From Granulicella sp. (lineage in GTDB: Bacteria; Acidobacteriota; Terriglobia; Terriglobales; Acidobacteriaceae), in NCBI GenBank assembly GCA_003132145.1, contig PKWU01000026.1, forward strand, positions 1-42,828: a stretch of 42,828 nt of DNA, written 5' to 3'. Below are positions 1 to 7,256 of this stretch, piece by piece (the stretch's first letter is position 1; each line of letters begins with the position of its first letter). The notes under the pieces were generated by a model, which saw only the letters and a program-made list of their open reading frames with translations, was not told where the DNA came from and made no database searches. The position numbers and the translations under genes are program-made.

Positions 1-980
1 GCGCACCAAATCTGGCTCTTCACGGCGTTCTCGCTGGTGGCGAGGAATCGCTTGATGCGCAGGTGCTGCTTGATCCATTTGAAGAATAACTCGATCTGCC
101 AGCGGCTTTTGTAGAGTGCGGCGATGGTCAGGGCGGGCAGTGTGGTGTTGTTGGTCAGAAACACCAGCGCTTTGCCGGTCTCTGGATCGTTGAAGCGAAT
201 GCGGCGCAGATGATCCGGGTAGTTCTCAGCCGAGTAAAAGCCGTTGAGCATGACGCGCTGATCGCAGATGATTCCGCTGGCTCGGTCAACAGGGTGCGAA
301 TACACGCGCCGCGCATCCATGCCTTGCTTGGCGCGGGTGATGAAGAAGGCTCCGGCCTGATGCATCGCGTACAAGCGTGCGAAGTCCAGATAGCCCCGGT
401 CCATGATGTAAAAACTGCCCGCCTCCACAAGAAGAATGTCCAGAACGTTGACATCGTGCAGCTTGCCGTCGCTGATGTGAATGAACGCTGGAATCGCGCC
501 ACGCAGGTCCAGCAGAGTATGTAACTTGATAGCCGCCTTGGTGGATCGAAACGGTGCCCAGTCGAACAAACTCAGGCATAAGTCGATCGTGGTGGAGTCC
601 AAAGCATAAACGCTTGCGTCGAGCCCCAGCACGGAAGGATCTTGTGCGTAGAGTACCCTTGCGTGGGAGATCAGCCGCACAGCCAGCGCGTGGTAGATGC
701 GCCAGTCGCGCAGGTTCAGCGCATCGGCCAGCGTGGAGCGGGCGGGCGGCGCGGCAATGCCCATGTGAAACAGCTTGCCCTGATTGGCTTCCAGACAAAC
801 CTCGATGTCGCGCAACGACTCGCGCCAGGTGAGCTGAGAGAAGGCCATGATACGAAACAGATCCGCACAACCGAGCGTGCGCACTCCCGCATCGCCCTTG
901 TGCCGTTCGATGATGCGTGCAAGGGTCTTCCACGGTACAAACTCCATCACCTGCGCAAACAGCGTCTTGCCCACGTTCAT
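1..980 (-). CDS. IS4-type DDE transposase, truncated by window edge
   Basis: The minus strand is open from the ATG at 980 to the window edge, giving 326 residues with no stop. The protein begins MNVGKTLFAQVMEFVPW, an N-terminal segment seen in IS4-family transposases with a DUF4372-like domain. Visible DDE elements are a first Asp in DSTTIDLCLS, a second in IMDRGYLDF, and the Y-x2-R-x3-E-x6-K signature in YKSRWQIELFFKWIK near the visible C-terminus. The enzyme would cut and paste its own element. Only a short C-terminal part should be missing. The right end of the element appears to lie near 1080, where an unrelated reading frame resumes. I could not test terminal inverted repeats because the other end is outside the window. 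The family call is by motif and moderately sure. Confidence 0.85.
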   Translation of the reverse strand, partial: MNVGKTLFAQVMEFVPWKTLARIIERHKGDAGVRTLGCADLFRIMAFSQLTWRESLRDIEVCLEANQGKLFHMGIAAPPARSTLADALNLRDWRIYHALAVRLISHARVLYAQDPSVLGLDASVYALDSTTIDLCLSLFDWAPFRSTKAAIKLHTLLDLRGAIPAFIHISDGKLHDVNVLDILLVEAGSFYIMDRGYLDFARLYAMHQAGAFFITRAKQGMDARRVYSHPVDRASGIICDQRVMLNGFYSAENYPDHLRRIRFNDPETGKALVFLTNNTTLPALTIAALYKSRWQIELFFKWIKQHLRIKRFLATSENAVKSQIWC

Positions 981-1082
981 GCGGCACTCCCGGTTGTTGA
1001 ATCCCGAAAGCATCGCAAACAAGCAACACGCAATTCAAATCGTGGACACCCTAAAATCGCCGCAATTATCTGGAGATGAATA

Positions 1083-1235
1083 GCTTACAAGATAACCGCA
1101 TCAATTAAACCGGACACCAGTGACTTCGGATCAAAGCTCGATCAGAAAGACCCGAGTTATCAGGTCGGTGCAGCTGTGATCCTGAAGGCGGGTTTGCTCA
1201 AAGGCTATAAGTCGTCAGATGACCCGTGGGAGTGA
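1083..1235 (+). pseudogene. 3' remnant of a gene interrupted by the IS4-type element
   Basis: From 1083 a frame runs without a start codon to the TGA at 1233-1235. It reads AYKITASIKPDTSDFGSKLD and then QKDPSYQVGAAVILKAGLL, ending KGYKSSDDPWE. It looks like the true C-terminus of a protein: polar, no repeats, ordinary codon use. Directly upstream the same frame meets a stop (1077-1079), which fits a junction with the IS element whose transposase starts at 980 on the other strand. The original function is not recognisable. The alternative is chance open frame, since only 50 codons are visible. Confidence 0.45.
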
Positions 1236-1288
1236 TTGAGTGCCCACCTTTCATGTTTTGCAGAACCTCAGGCAAAAGGAGAATCACA

Positions 1289-1816
1289 GTGAATCGCTTT
1301 TCAGCTTTTCTGCTATTGGCTTGCTCTGCTGTTTGCTTTGCACAAGCTCCGCAAATTAAGAGCGGGTCCACCGTCTACATCGAACCGATGGGGGGATATG
1401 AAACCTATCTAGCCGCCGCGTTCGTCAAAAGACATGTCCCTTTAGCTATCGTGACCGACAAGGACAAGGCCAATTACATCGTTCGGAGCACTGTCTCCCA
1501 GAATGTGCCGAGTACCCCGCAGGTAGTGGTTAATAACAGTGCAACCGCGACGGTCAACGAGGGAGACAATGACAATCAGGCATGGAACCAAGGATGGGCA
1601 AGCGGACAACAGGCAGCAGCCAGTCGAGCAGCTAAACGTGCGGCTTTAGGCTCAACAAGCGTAAGCATTTCCGTGATTGACGTGCATTCTTCACAGATCG
1701 TTTTTGCCTCTTCCGCAGACAAGGGCGGCACGACGGATCAAGTAACAAAAACCGCCGAGACGTGCGCCAAGGACCTGAAAGAGTTCATCGAAAAATCCAA
1801 TAAGACAAAGAAATAG
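1289..1816 (+). CDS. secreted hypothetical protein
   Basis: I prefer the GTG at 1289 because AAAAGGA sits eight bases upstream and the product then opens with a clear signal peptide (VNRFSAFLLLACSAVCFAQA). An in-frame ATG at 1226 would add 21 residues before the signal and overlaps the preceding remnant. The mature part, about 155 residues, has a beta-rich first half (STVYIEPMGGYETYLAAAF), a polar Asn/Thr/Ala stretch and a Lys-rich end. The layout resembles small exported proteins common in Acidobacteria, but I do not recognise the family. It lies in the accessory island, with unrelated neighbours, and no operon partner is evident. Confidence 0.7.
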   Translation: MNRFSAFLLLACSAVCFAQAPQIKSGSTVYIEPMGGYETYLAAAFVKRHVPLAIVTDKDKANYIVRSTVSQNVPSTPQVVVNNSATATVNEGDNDNQAWNQGWASGQQAAASRAAKRAALGSTSVSISVIDVHSSQIVFASSADKGGTTDQVTKTAETCAKDLKEFIEKSNKTKK

Positions 1817-1861
1817 CGGAGCATGGGGGAGCCAGTAGCGGCGGCAGGGGCAACACTCCGC

Positions 1862-1962
1862 CTTCTACACCCAGCACGGCCAGAACACAAATACGCTAGT
1901 TGACGCTGTACCCGCGAATCCGATGAATTCATTTGCCGCCAGACAGGGACGAATAACTGATG
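1862..1962 (+). pseudogene. decayed 3' fragment of a paralogue of the 2093-2536 gene
   Basis: Read in the frame of 1904, this stretch gives PEHKYAS-stop-RCTRESDEFICRQTG, which aligns residue for residue with PEHRIAYWRCTRKSEEFICRQTG at the end of the intact gene downstream (about 2459-2530). The Trp codon TGG of the intact copy is TGA here. Similarity at DNA level continues left to about 1863 (CTTCTAC...) but with a length difference that breaks the frame. It is therefore a remnant of a tandem duplicate. Direct observation from the two sequences; the loss of function is inferred. Confidence 0.65.
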
Positions 1963-2092
1963 TTGTTTCAAAATACAATCAGCATTATTGCGTTGATTTC
2001 GATCTTGTCCTGGCTTTATAGATTGCTTACAGGCCAAAGGAACAAGTGGGATACGAACTCGGCTGGAAGGTTGGAGCCGGGAAGGATACAAA

Positions 2093-2536
2093 GTGAGCAC
2101 CTTCCAATTTATCATCGGGTTCCTCGTCCTCTTTGCCCTAGCCTTACTGTTGGGCTGGACTGAGCAGAACGTCAAGAGTCCTGCCGCGTCTGCCTCCGTG
2201 GGGATCGGAGCTATTCTCTTGCTACTTTTAATGGGGGGCTGGGGCGACTTCCATTACATCCCGCATACGGTCGAAACGTCGATTTCCGCTCAATCGAATT
2301 GGCTTGTTGGGGAAATGAAAGACTGCTACTCGGAACCCCTCGATCCAGCATCGGCGTTCCTGTTACACAGAGAGCCGGGGTATGTTGCCGAGTCGTTTAA
2401 TTGCGACGATGGGCCAAAACATACGATGACCATAAAATTCTACGGTCGCCTAAACCAGCCCGAACACAGAATTGCATATTGGCGCTGCACCCGCAAATCC
2501 GAAGAATTTATTTGCCGCCAGACAGGGGCCGAATAA
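2093..2536 (+). CDS. small membrane-anchored hypothetical protein
   Basis: The GTG at 2093 follows GGGAAGG at a normal distance and gives 147 residues. Two hydrophobic segments are evident, at about residues 4-22 (FQFIIGFLVLFALALLLGW) and 36-50 (VGIGAILLLLLMGGW). A roughly 95-residue polar domain follows, with four cysteines (KDCYSE, FNCDD, WRCTR, FICRQ) that could pair outside the cytoplasm. No family is recognised. A broken copy of its 3' end lies just upstream at 1862-1962, so this locus has undergone a tandem duplication. The next gene begins three bases after its stop, suggesting co-transcription with the HAD-fold protein. Confidence 0.65.
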   Translation: MSTFQFIIGFLVLFALALLLGWTEQNVKSPAASASVGIGAILLLLLMGGWGDFHYIPHTVETSISAQSNWLVGEMKDCYSEPLDPASAFLLHREPGYVAESFNCDDGPKHTMTIKFYGRLNQPEHRIAYWRCTRKSEEFICRQTGAE

Positions 2537-2539
2537 ATT

Positions 2540-3022
2540 ATGTCTTCCGGCTGGCTAAACTATGGGAAATCGGCTCCCTCGTCGCAGCAGATGATGCGGG
2601 GGCGCAGTACACTTTTTCTCGATTTCGATGGTGTGTTGCACCCTAGTTTCGCGCCGCCGGATTTTCAACTGAACCTGGCACCGCTACTTGTCCAATGCCT
2701 GGAGGGTTATGACGTGCAGGTAGTCATCTCCTCCAGTTGGAGGTTTAATCTCTCGTTATCTCAGATTCGCCACATGCTCCCTGCGCCGCTAGCCGAACGG
2801 ATCATCGGGGCAACTGGGCCTCCCTTCGAGGGACCGTACCAGCGATGGAATGAAATCTGTGAATACGCGGTCCGCTATCGACTTCTCGACTGGCGGGCTT
2901 TGGATGATACCGATTGGGAGTTCCCGGAGAACTGCGCGGAACTGATTCTCTGCGATGGTCGGATGGGACTCACAGATCCCCAATGCGCAGAGATCGCCCG
3001 ATGGCTCGCGCTTCCTGACTGA
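2540..3022 (+). CDS. HAD-superfamily phosphatase-like protein (HAD_SAK_2-like)
   Basis: The 160-residue product carries HAD motif I as LFLDFDGVLHP (Asp28 the expected nucleophile, Asp30 the acid/base) and motif II as VVISSSWR (Ser about 64-66). An acidic late motif is CDGRMGLTDPQ. Spacing and the SSSWR motif match the small HAD group described in RNA-repair 'Swiss army knife' polyproteins and in phage and island genes. It probably hydrolyses a phosphate ester; the substrate is unknown. The start is the ATG at 2540, three bases after the preceding stop; a later ATG pair at residues 18-19 would begin closer to the fold. No cap domain is visible. Family call fairly sure, role unknown. Confidence 0.75.
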   Translation: MSSGWLNYGKSAPSSQQMMRGRSTLFLDFDGVLHPSFAPPDFQLNLAPLLVQCLEGYDVQVVISSSWRFNLSLSQIRHMLPAPLAERIIGATGPPFEGPYQRWNEICEYAVRYRLLDWRALDDTDWEFPENCAELILCDGRMGLTDPQCAEIARWLALPD

Positions 3023-3244
3023 GCTGTCCCTCGCCGTCACCTCAAAACAATTGACGCCAGAGTTGAAGCTGACCCCAGCGAAGATTCAAAGTAGCTCACT
3101 ACCGGAAATTGGACTTTGCCGCGCCGTCGCGCCGGATAGGTTATCATTTTCTTGATTCGGCTAGGGTCGCTCCCGAATGGGTAGGCTTTCCCGGCTTGCC
3201 CCGCCGATTTCTTCACTGCCGGGATGCCGCTCGGGAGGTGGCAA

Positions 3245-3691
3245 ATGTCCAAGAATCCAGAGAAGGAACTTAAGGAATTCCTCGCCCCGCTGCCTCCATG
3301 GTTGCGAGCAGCACTTGGGGAAAGGGATTATTTGTTTTCATCGGATGATGAGAACCTGGAGTGGATAAACAATCAAGACAGGGTGATTGAACTAAGACCC
3401 GAATTTGAACGAATCCTCCGCCAGCTTTCTGCCAAGTGGAACAAGTATTGCAAAAGGGTTCAGAACAACCTGCGCAAGACGCACAAGACGGAAGAGCAAT
3501 TGCTAAAGGTGCCAAAAGGGATCGCAGGAGCGCCCCGAAAAGACGCACTTGCACGGAAAGCAGCCGCGTTGCACCAAGCAGGCATGACCTTACCTCAAGT
3601 TGCCGCAGAACTGAACAAGAAGCGTAAGAAGCCCATTACATCTGAAGCAGTCAGAAAATTGATTAAACGCTTCCAAACTCGGACAAATTGA
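3245..3691 (+). CDS. hypothetical protein with C-terminal helix-turn-helix
   Basis: ATG 3245 is chosen over the upstream ATG 3224 because GGGAGGTGG (3231-3239) is ideally placed for it. The 148-residue product is highly charged. Residues from about 100 on (LARKAAALHQAGMTLPQVAA, then ELNKKRKKPITSEAVRKLIKRF) look like a resolvase-type helix-turn-helix: first helix, a short turn at GMTLPQ, and a basic recognition helix. This suggests DNA binding. The N-terminal 90 residues are not recognised. The gene lies between the HAD-fold gene and the long hairpin-rich non-coding region, which it could regulate, though nothing in the sequence shows that. Confidence 0.6.
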   Translation: MSKNPEKELKEFLAPLPPWLRAALGERDYLFSSDDENLEWINNQDRVIELRPEFERILRQLSAKWNKYCKRVQNNLRKTHKTEEQLLKVPKGIAGAPRKDALARKAAALHQAGMTLPQVAAELNKKRKKPITSEAVRKLIKRFQTRTN

Positions 3692-4366
3692 AAAACTGAT
3701 TCCGTCCCGGACATAATCTCTCATCCATTTTTGTCCTGCTGACACGGGCGGAGTAGTGCGTCATTATCAACCTAGCAGCGTAAGGCCTCAACCTTCGCTG
3801 CGAGAACCATTCGCTCCGGCGACGGAGCGACGTTGACCAAGGTTGATTGCCATGGGTACATGGCAGCGTCCGCCGAGCACACAGCTTCAAGGATGTAGCC
3901 GAAGTGAGTGATACGCCGACCGAGACCAAGGGTGAGCATATTTTGTGGTCACTCTGAGGCTGAAACGGCAATGGACGCGGCAGAACCGATGTAGCGACGA
4001 TACCGGGCCGTCACTCGCCCTTGCATTCTGAGCTTGTACAGTCCTTGCAGGAATCGAGTGGTAAGCGGGAGCTACTGAGCCATCCGAAGGGGCTGAAGCG
4101 ACTGAAGCGACGGCATTCTTTGCACGGCTATATAGGCCGTGCTCTGCGAACACTGCTCCCTCGGCTCAAGCATTCTCTAACTAAGAGCTTCAACTCCGAA
4201 GTGAAATTGTCCCTCGGAGCGTAGCGACGAGAAGCGGGGTTCGAGGCGCAAGCAGGAATGAGACAAGCGCATTCACCTTTAGGTGCGAAACTCTGCACAG
4301 CGGCGGGATGATGCTGCTTCCCATTTGACCAAAACGGTTCAGCCTACCCTTCGCCTGCGTGACTTT
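3692..4366. ncRNA. hairpin-dense non-coding region, candidate structured RNA
   Basis: No convincing gene lies in these 675 bases on either strand. Instead there are several perfect inverted repeats. Stem 3775-3785 / 3792-3801 has GCAGCG and AAGG arms with one bulged T. CGCTCC (3812-3817) pairs with GGAGCG (3824-3829). TGCCATG (3848-3854) pairs with CATGGCA (3859-3865) around a GGTA loop. GCACGGC (4122-4128) pairs with GCCGTGC (4136-4142), and CTCCGA (4194-4199) with TCGGAG (4214-4219). TCAACCTT (3788-3795) could alternatively pair with AAGGTTGA (3839-3846). The density and short loops suggest a large folded RNA, but strand, promoter and ends are not evident and no known RNA family was recognised. 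Confidence 0.35.
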
Positions 4367-5086
4367 CTATTGCGTCATTGCGGAGTCATAGGTGTACTGC
4401 TGTTGATACTTTAGAAAGAGATCGCGGATGGTTCCATCCCATTCATTTGCTTTTTGCACTAATTCACGGGTTGACTCAAGTGAAAGTTGACGAATGCCGG
4501 ATGCATCGCACCGAACAATCTCTAGGCCGCCGATACCGGCAGTGTTGAGGTGATGTGACGAAACAATCAAATGGGCGGCAAGCGGAATCAATTGCTCTAC
4601 CGTAAGAATTTCCGGGTAGCGTTCAGCCCAATATATCGCCGCATTGGTCACATCCCCCGCAACGTCATATCCAAACGTCACTGGCTCACAAATCGCAGAC
4701 CACTTCCTATTATTTCGCGCAATTTCAAATCGGAATAATTGCACCGCTGGATGCGTCAGAACAATAAACCCTTGAACATGGTGCCAGCGCCGCGAAGCGT
4801 TCGCATTAAAGATTTCCTGTACCGCAATGATTGGGTCTGGCGCATTTTCAACCGTCAGCTTTGCAATTATTTCCTCTGCCACGAATCCAGACGATTGTTT
4901 ATCAGCGGCGTATGAGACGGCTATTTCTTTGCCTTCTGTAACTTTGATTTTTGTTCCATTCGTCCCATACCGAACGGCTCGGCCAGTAATGTCTTCTGAT
5001 TTGGGTTTAGCTGGCTCTTTAGTCCACCGTGTATCGCTGGCTAGGACGATCCCGTCACTGCCAACCATCCCGATTTGCATGGTCAT
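4367..5086 (-). CDS. proteasome-like N-terminal-threonine hydrolase
   Basis: The product opens MTMQIGMVGSDGIVLASDTRW, matching the start of 20S proteasome beta-type and related Ntn hydrolases. Counting the Thr as residue 1, Asp17 falls exactly in LASDTR, and a Lys in TNGTKI follows (position 45) as the likely counterpart of Lys33. The start at 5086 is preferred over ATG 5179: AGAGGG lies about eight bases upstream, and removal of the initiator Met would expose the catalytic Thr without a propeptide. Length is 239 residues. The rest has alternating beta and helical segments as expected. No alpha-subunit, ATPase or tagging gene is adjacent, so it is a solitary island member. It could self-assemble like HslV or Anbu; substrate unknown. 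Confidence 0.7.
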   Translation of the reverse strand: MTMQIGMVGSDGIVLASDTRWTKEPAKPKSEDITGRAVRYGTNGTKIKVTEGKEIAVSYAADKQSSGFVAEEIIAKLTVENAPDPIIAVQEIFNANASRRWHHVQGFIVLTHPAVQLFRFEIARNNRKWSAICEPVTFGYDVAGDVTNAAIYWAERYPEILTVEQLIPLAAHLIVSSHHLNTAGIGGLEIVRCDASGIRQLSLESTRELVQKANEWDGTIRDLFLKYQQQYTYDSAMTQ

Positions 5087-5173
5087 TGGAATACCCTCTG
5101 AATTGAGGATACTGCGCCTCTGGGCGGAGAAGGATTTGATGATCGTAGTGTCAGACGGGCCGATAATGGAACA

Positions 5174-5203
5174 TTGCACAACTTCCCTCTTATGCGGTAA
5201 TAT
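5174..5203 (+). promoter_or_regulatory. sigma70-like promoter for candidate small RNA
   Basis: TTGCAC (5174-5179) and TAATAT (5198-5203) are separated by 18 bases, close to the housekeeping consensus. No reading frame with a ribosome site follows on the plus strand; instead a hairpin and a terminator follow within 100 bases. The stretch TTCCCTC-N6-GGTAATAT recurs almost unchanged at 40842-40862 before another short terminator unit. Confidence 0.5.
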
Positions 5204-5209
5204 CCGCTC

Positions 5210-5297
5210 CAGAGAGATTCAAAGTTTTCCAAAAGTCCCGATGCTAGTCAGTGCTTTTGCTAGCATCAACCGACCCCGCCTGCCAGCGGGGTTTTTT
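5210..5297 (+). ncRNA. candidate small RNA divergent from the proteasome-like gene
   Basis: A start near 5210 is expected from the promoter just upstream. The transcript would contain an 8-bp perfect hairpin, GATGCTAG (5240-5247) with CTAGCATC (5260-5267), and then end at the G+C-rich terminator hairpin with six T residues at 5292-5297. Length would be about 88 nt. It contains no start codon with a ribosome site and a useful frame. It lies beside the proteasome-like gene (start 5086), transcribed away from it. Could instead be an attenuated leader whose downstream gene has been lost. Confidence 0.4.
5274..5297 (+). terminator. intrinsic terminator
   Basis: CCCCGC (5274-5279) pairs with GCGGGG (5286-5291) around a 6-base loop and is followed by TTTTTT. 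It is a textbook rho-independent terminator on the plus strand and would end the candidate small RNA. Confidence 0.75.
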
Positions 5298-5368
5298 GCT
5301 GCCCGATGTTACCACTGCGTTCAACGTCCAAGTGCTAAACTATCTCTGCGTCTTCGTTTAGGGCCTTT

Positions 5369-5395
5369 GCGGACGGCGTTTCGAGCGCCGTCCGC
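5369..5395. repeat. 10-bp perfect hairpin between island genes
   Basis: GCGGACGGCG (5369-5378) and CGCCGTCCGC (5386-5395) are perfect inverted arms around a 7-base loop. Neither side has a T run, so it is not a clear intrinsic terminator. A second hairpin lies at 5442-5462 (GCCGAA/TTCGGC). Both fall in the 228-bp gap downstream of the minus-strand gene at 5526-6020, in which I see no gene. Confidence 0.55.
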
Positions 5396-5525
5396 CCTTG
5401 GTGTGCGATTGGGTGTGTGCTGCACCTCGACCCCGGCTAGGGCCGAATCTCACAAGTTCGGCTCGCGTCGGCAACTCCACTTTTATTGACAACGAATTTC
5501 TCCAAGCTACTTATTCCAGTTGGTT

Positions 5526-6020
5526 TCATTTGGGCCTTCCTTGACTGTGTGACTGATTGACTGGTGTACCCGTAGACCAGTCAAGAATCTGACGCACGAC
5601 CGAATACGGTATCGCCCCTCTGAGAGTGTCACCAACCCGGACTCTTGCCATGCGTTTTTCAAATACTCGCGGCGAGAGGCGATCCCTCCGCCCCGGTGGG
5701 CCGCCGTTCGCTTTTACCCACACGGGCAAGTAGAGCGTGTGCCGACTGGCCTTTGGCGTGATTCCGCCGCCGCCATTGATCCACATCGGAATCTCTGTTG
5801 ACGAGCTTTGCAGACCCTCGGTGAATACGTTGAAGAGAAGAATGCAGGTCCATCGCCGATAAGCAGGTTCCCAGTACCAATGCGCCCGCCTGCAATAAGC
5901 CTCATAAACTCCTGGTGTGATGCGCGGATAGTCGGCCCACTTGACGGCGGGTTCATTCTCCGCCACCAGATGAAGTGCGGGCCGCTCCGCGCTTGCAACT
6001 GCTCGACCCCGGCGCGCCAT
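5526..6020 (-). CDS. conserved hypothetical protein of acidobacterial mobile elements
   Basis: The 164-residue protein has a recognisable layout: a basic N-terminus, YPRITPGVYEAYCRRAHWY-type opening, an aromatic WTCILLFNVF strand, then GGPPGRRDRLSPRVFEKRMA and a C-terminal PYSVVRQILDW. I recall similar proteins beside excisionase-like and integrase genes in soil-bacterial integrative elements, where they have no assigned function. Its ATG overlaps the stop of the upstream excisionase-like gene by one base (TAATG on the minus strand), so the two are translationally coupled. A role in element replication or maintenance is only inference from this pairing. Confidence 0.6.
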   Translation of the reverse strand: MARRGRAVASAERPALHLVAENEPAVKWADYPRITPGVYEAYCRRAHWYWEPAYRRWTCILLFNVFTEGLQSSSTEIPMWINGGGGITPKASRHTLYLPVWVKANGGPPGRRDRLSPRVFEKRMARVRVGDTLRGAIPYSVVRQILDWSTGTPVNQSHSQGRPK

Positions 6021-6223
6021 TAGGCGCGGTCCTCAAGGGCTGGCATCGTTCCACGGTCGATGATCTTTTGAATGGTTTCGTCCGAGATTCTGACGGCGCG
6101 GCCAACTTTGACGTAGGAGATGCTGCGCCGCCATACCCAACCGCGCAGGCACTTGACTGACAATCCAAGGCGTTCTGCCGCCTCCGGTAGACTTCTGAGC
6201 CTTGCTGTGTTTGAACCTGCCAT
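6020..6223 (-). CDS. excisionase/MerR-type small DNA-binding protein
   Basis: The 67-residue product contains LPEAAERLGLSVKCLRGWVW, a winged helix-turn-helix opening typical of excisionase-family (helix_turn_helix_17) proteins, followed by the beta-wing YVKVGRAVRISDETI. Such proteins bind DNA at attachment sites or promoters of integrative elements and favour excision. AGGAGAAAAAATGG-type context upstream of the ATG at 6223 gives a good ribosome site. It heads a two-gene minus-strand operon and is divergent from the zinc-finger protein and integrase on the right, the usual arrangement of a mobile element's control region. Confidence 0.75.
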   Translation of the reverse strand: MAGSNTARLRSLPEAAERLGLSVKCLRGWVWRRSISYVKVGRAVRISDETIQKIIDRGTMPALEDRA

Positions 6224-6306
6224 TTTTTCTCCTAAGTGCTTTGTTAGTTTTCTGCTTGCTTCCTACTGCTTTCTACGCTATAAGGAAGTAGGAGTGATGG
6301 CAAGTG

Positions 6307-7254
6307 ATGAGAAGCAATAACAATAACGAAGCCATAACAAATCTGTCGATGCCAGAGCGACAAATCCCAGTGCTGATTGAATGCAGCCCCGGGAAGGCGG
6401 AGGGGTTCGTGCCTTCGATAGCTTGGGGCGGGAAGCCAACGACCAGCGTTCGGCGCTTGCTGCCCTCATTCGTGGACGGCCTGCGAAGCCCGCGACGGCG
6501 CAGGGAAATTGAAATTGAGCACGGGGCGATAGACGCGGCGGAGTGGAGCCGTCTTCGAGAGATGCTCACTCTGATAGATCGGCTGAATTCGGGTGACTGG
6601 TCGCCAGTTGTCACTTTGAACACGGGGAAATTGGCTCCGTTGCCTGCTCTTCTCGACCGATTGAGTCCTGAAGGTTGGTTTATCGAAGAAGACAAATCCG
6701 ACACTAATAAACGGACATTGAGATCGGCATCCGGCGATGTGCGGGCCAGTATCTCATTCGAGATCGAATCGTTGCAGCCCTTATCCACTTCCCAAAGAAC
6801 AGGGACATCAGCTCGCCACGCCGCGCCGCCCGTAACCTTGAATTCAGGACGCGGCGGAAAGTCCGTGAAATGGAAAGGCGGGATTAGTGCAGAAGTAAAG
6901 ACAGCAGTCCTCGCCCTTTCTGGAGCGTTTACTACGGGATTGAGCAAAACGCGCTTTGTCGTCTGGTGGTCCGATATAGGAAAGAAATTTGTTCCGGGCC
7001 TCTACTGCCCGGACATTGTGACGGCCTTGTACGCACTAGCGATGTGGAGCAGCGGCACTGCCGGGGGATGGGCAATCTGCCAGAACCCAAAGTGTGGGAA
7101 GGACTATCCCCGCAGCCGAGCAAAGCAACGCTATTGCTCCCACAAATGCCAAGTTGCGGCGGCAATGAAGCGCATGAGGGGCAAACGCAAACTACAAACT
7201 GAGATGGAATCGAAGGCCACAACGAAGGCTAAGAAACGCAAGGGGAGGAAATAG
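6307..7254 (+). CDS. CGNR-like zinc-finger protein next to integrase
   Basis: About 315 residues. The C-terminal part has a treble-clef-like zinc finger: CQNPKC, then 13 residues, then CSHKC, followed by a basic helix and a Lys/Arg-rich tail (KRKGRK). This resembles the CGNR-type finger, although the GNR residues after the last Cys are replaced. The N-terminal 220 residues resemble the layout of ABATE-type domains only weakly. DNA or RNA binding is likely. GTG 6304 directly precedes ATG 6307; AGGAG lies near 6290. The stop is followed two bases later by the integrase ATG, so the pair is an operon. Role could be repression of the divergent excisionase promoter, by inference. Confidence 0.6.
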   Translation: MRSNNNNEAITNLSMPERQIPVLIECSPGKAEGFVPSIAWGGKPTTSVRRLLPSFVDGLRSPRRRREIEIEHGAIDAAEWSRLREMLTLIDRLNSGDWSPVVTLNTGKLAPLPALLDRLSPEGWFIEEDKSDTNKRTLRSASGDVRASISFEIESLQPLSTSQRTGTSARHAAPPVTLNSGRGGKSVKWKGGISAEVKTAVLALSGAFTTGLSKTRFVVWWSDIGKKFVPGLYCPDIVTALYALAMWSSGTAGGWAICQNPKCGKDYPRSRAKQRYCSHKCQVAAAMKRMRGKRKLQTEMESKATTKAKKRKGRK

Positions 7255-7256
7255 CT

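Noticed and set aside
1960-2163. 67-codon plus-strand frame with a membrane-like start overlapping the 2093-2536 gene
   Set aside because: It begins at the end of the decayed duplicate and its second half is a shadow of the next gene. It may be a further relic of the duplication rather than a gene.
3663-4153. Two minus-strand frames in the hairpin-rich region
   Set aside because: They have low-complexity, unpatterned products, no ribosome site and pass through perfect hairpins; structure explains the region better.
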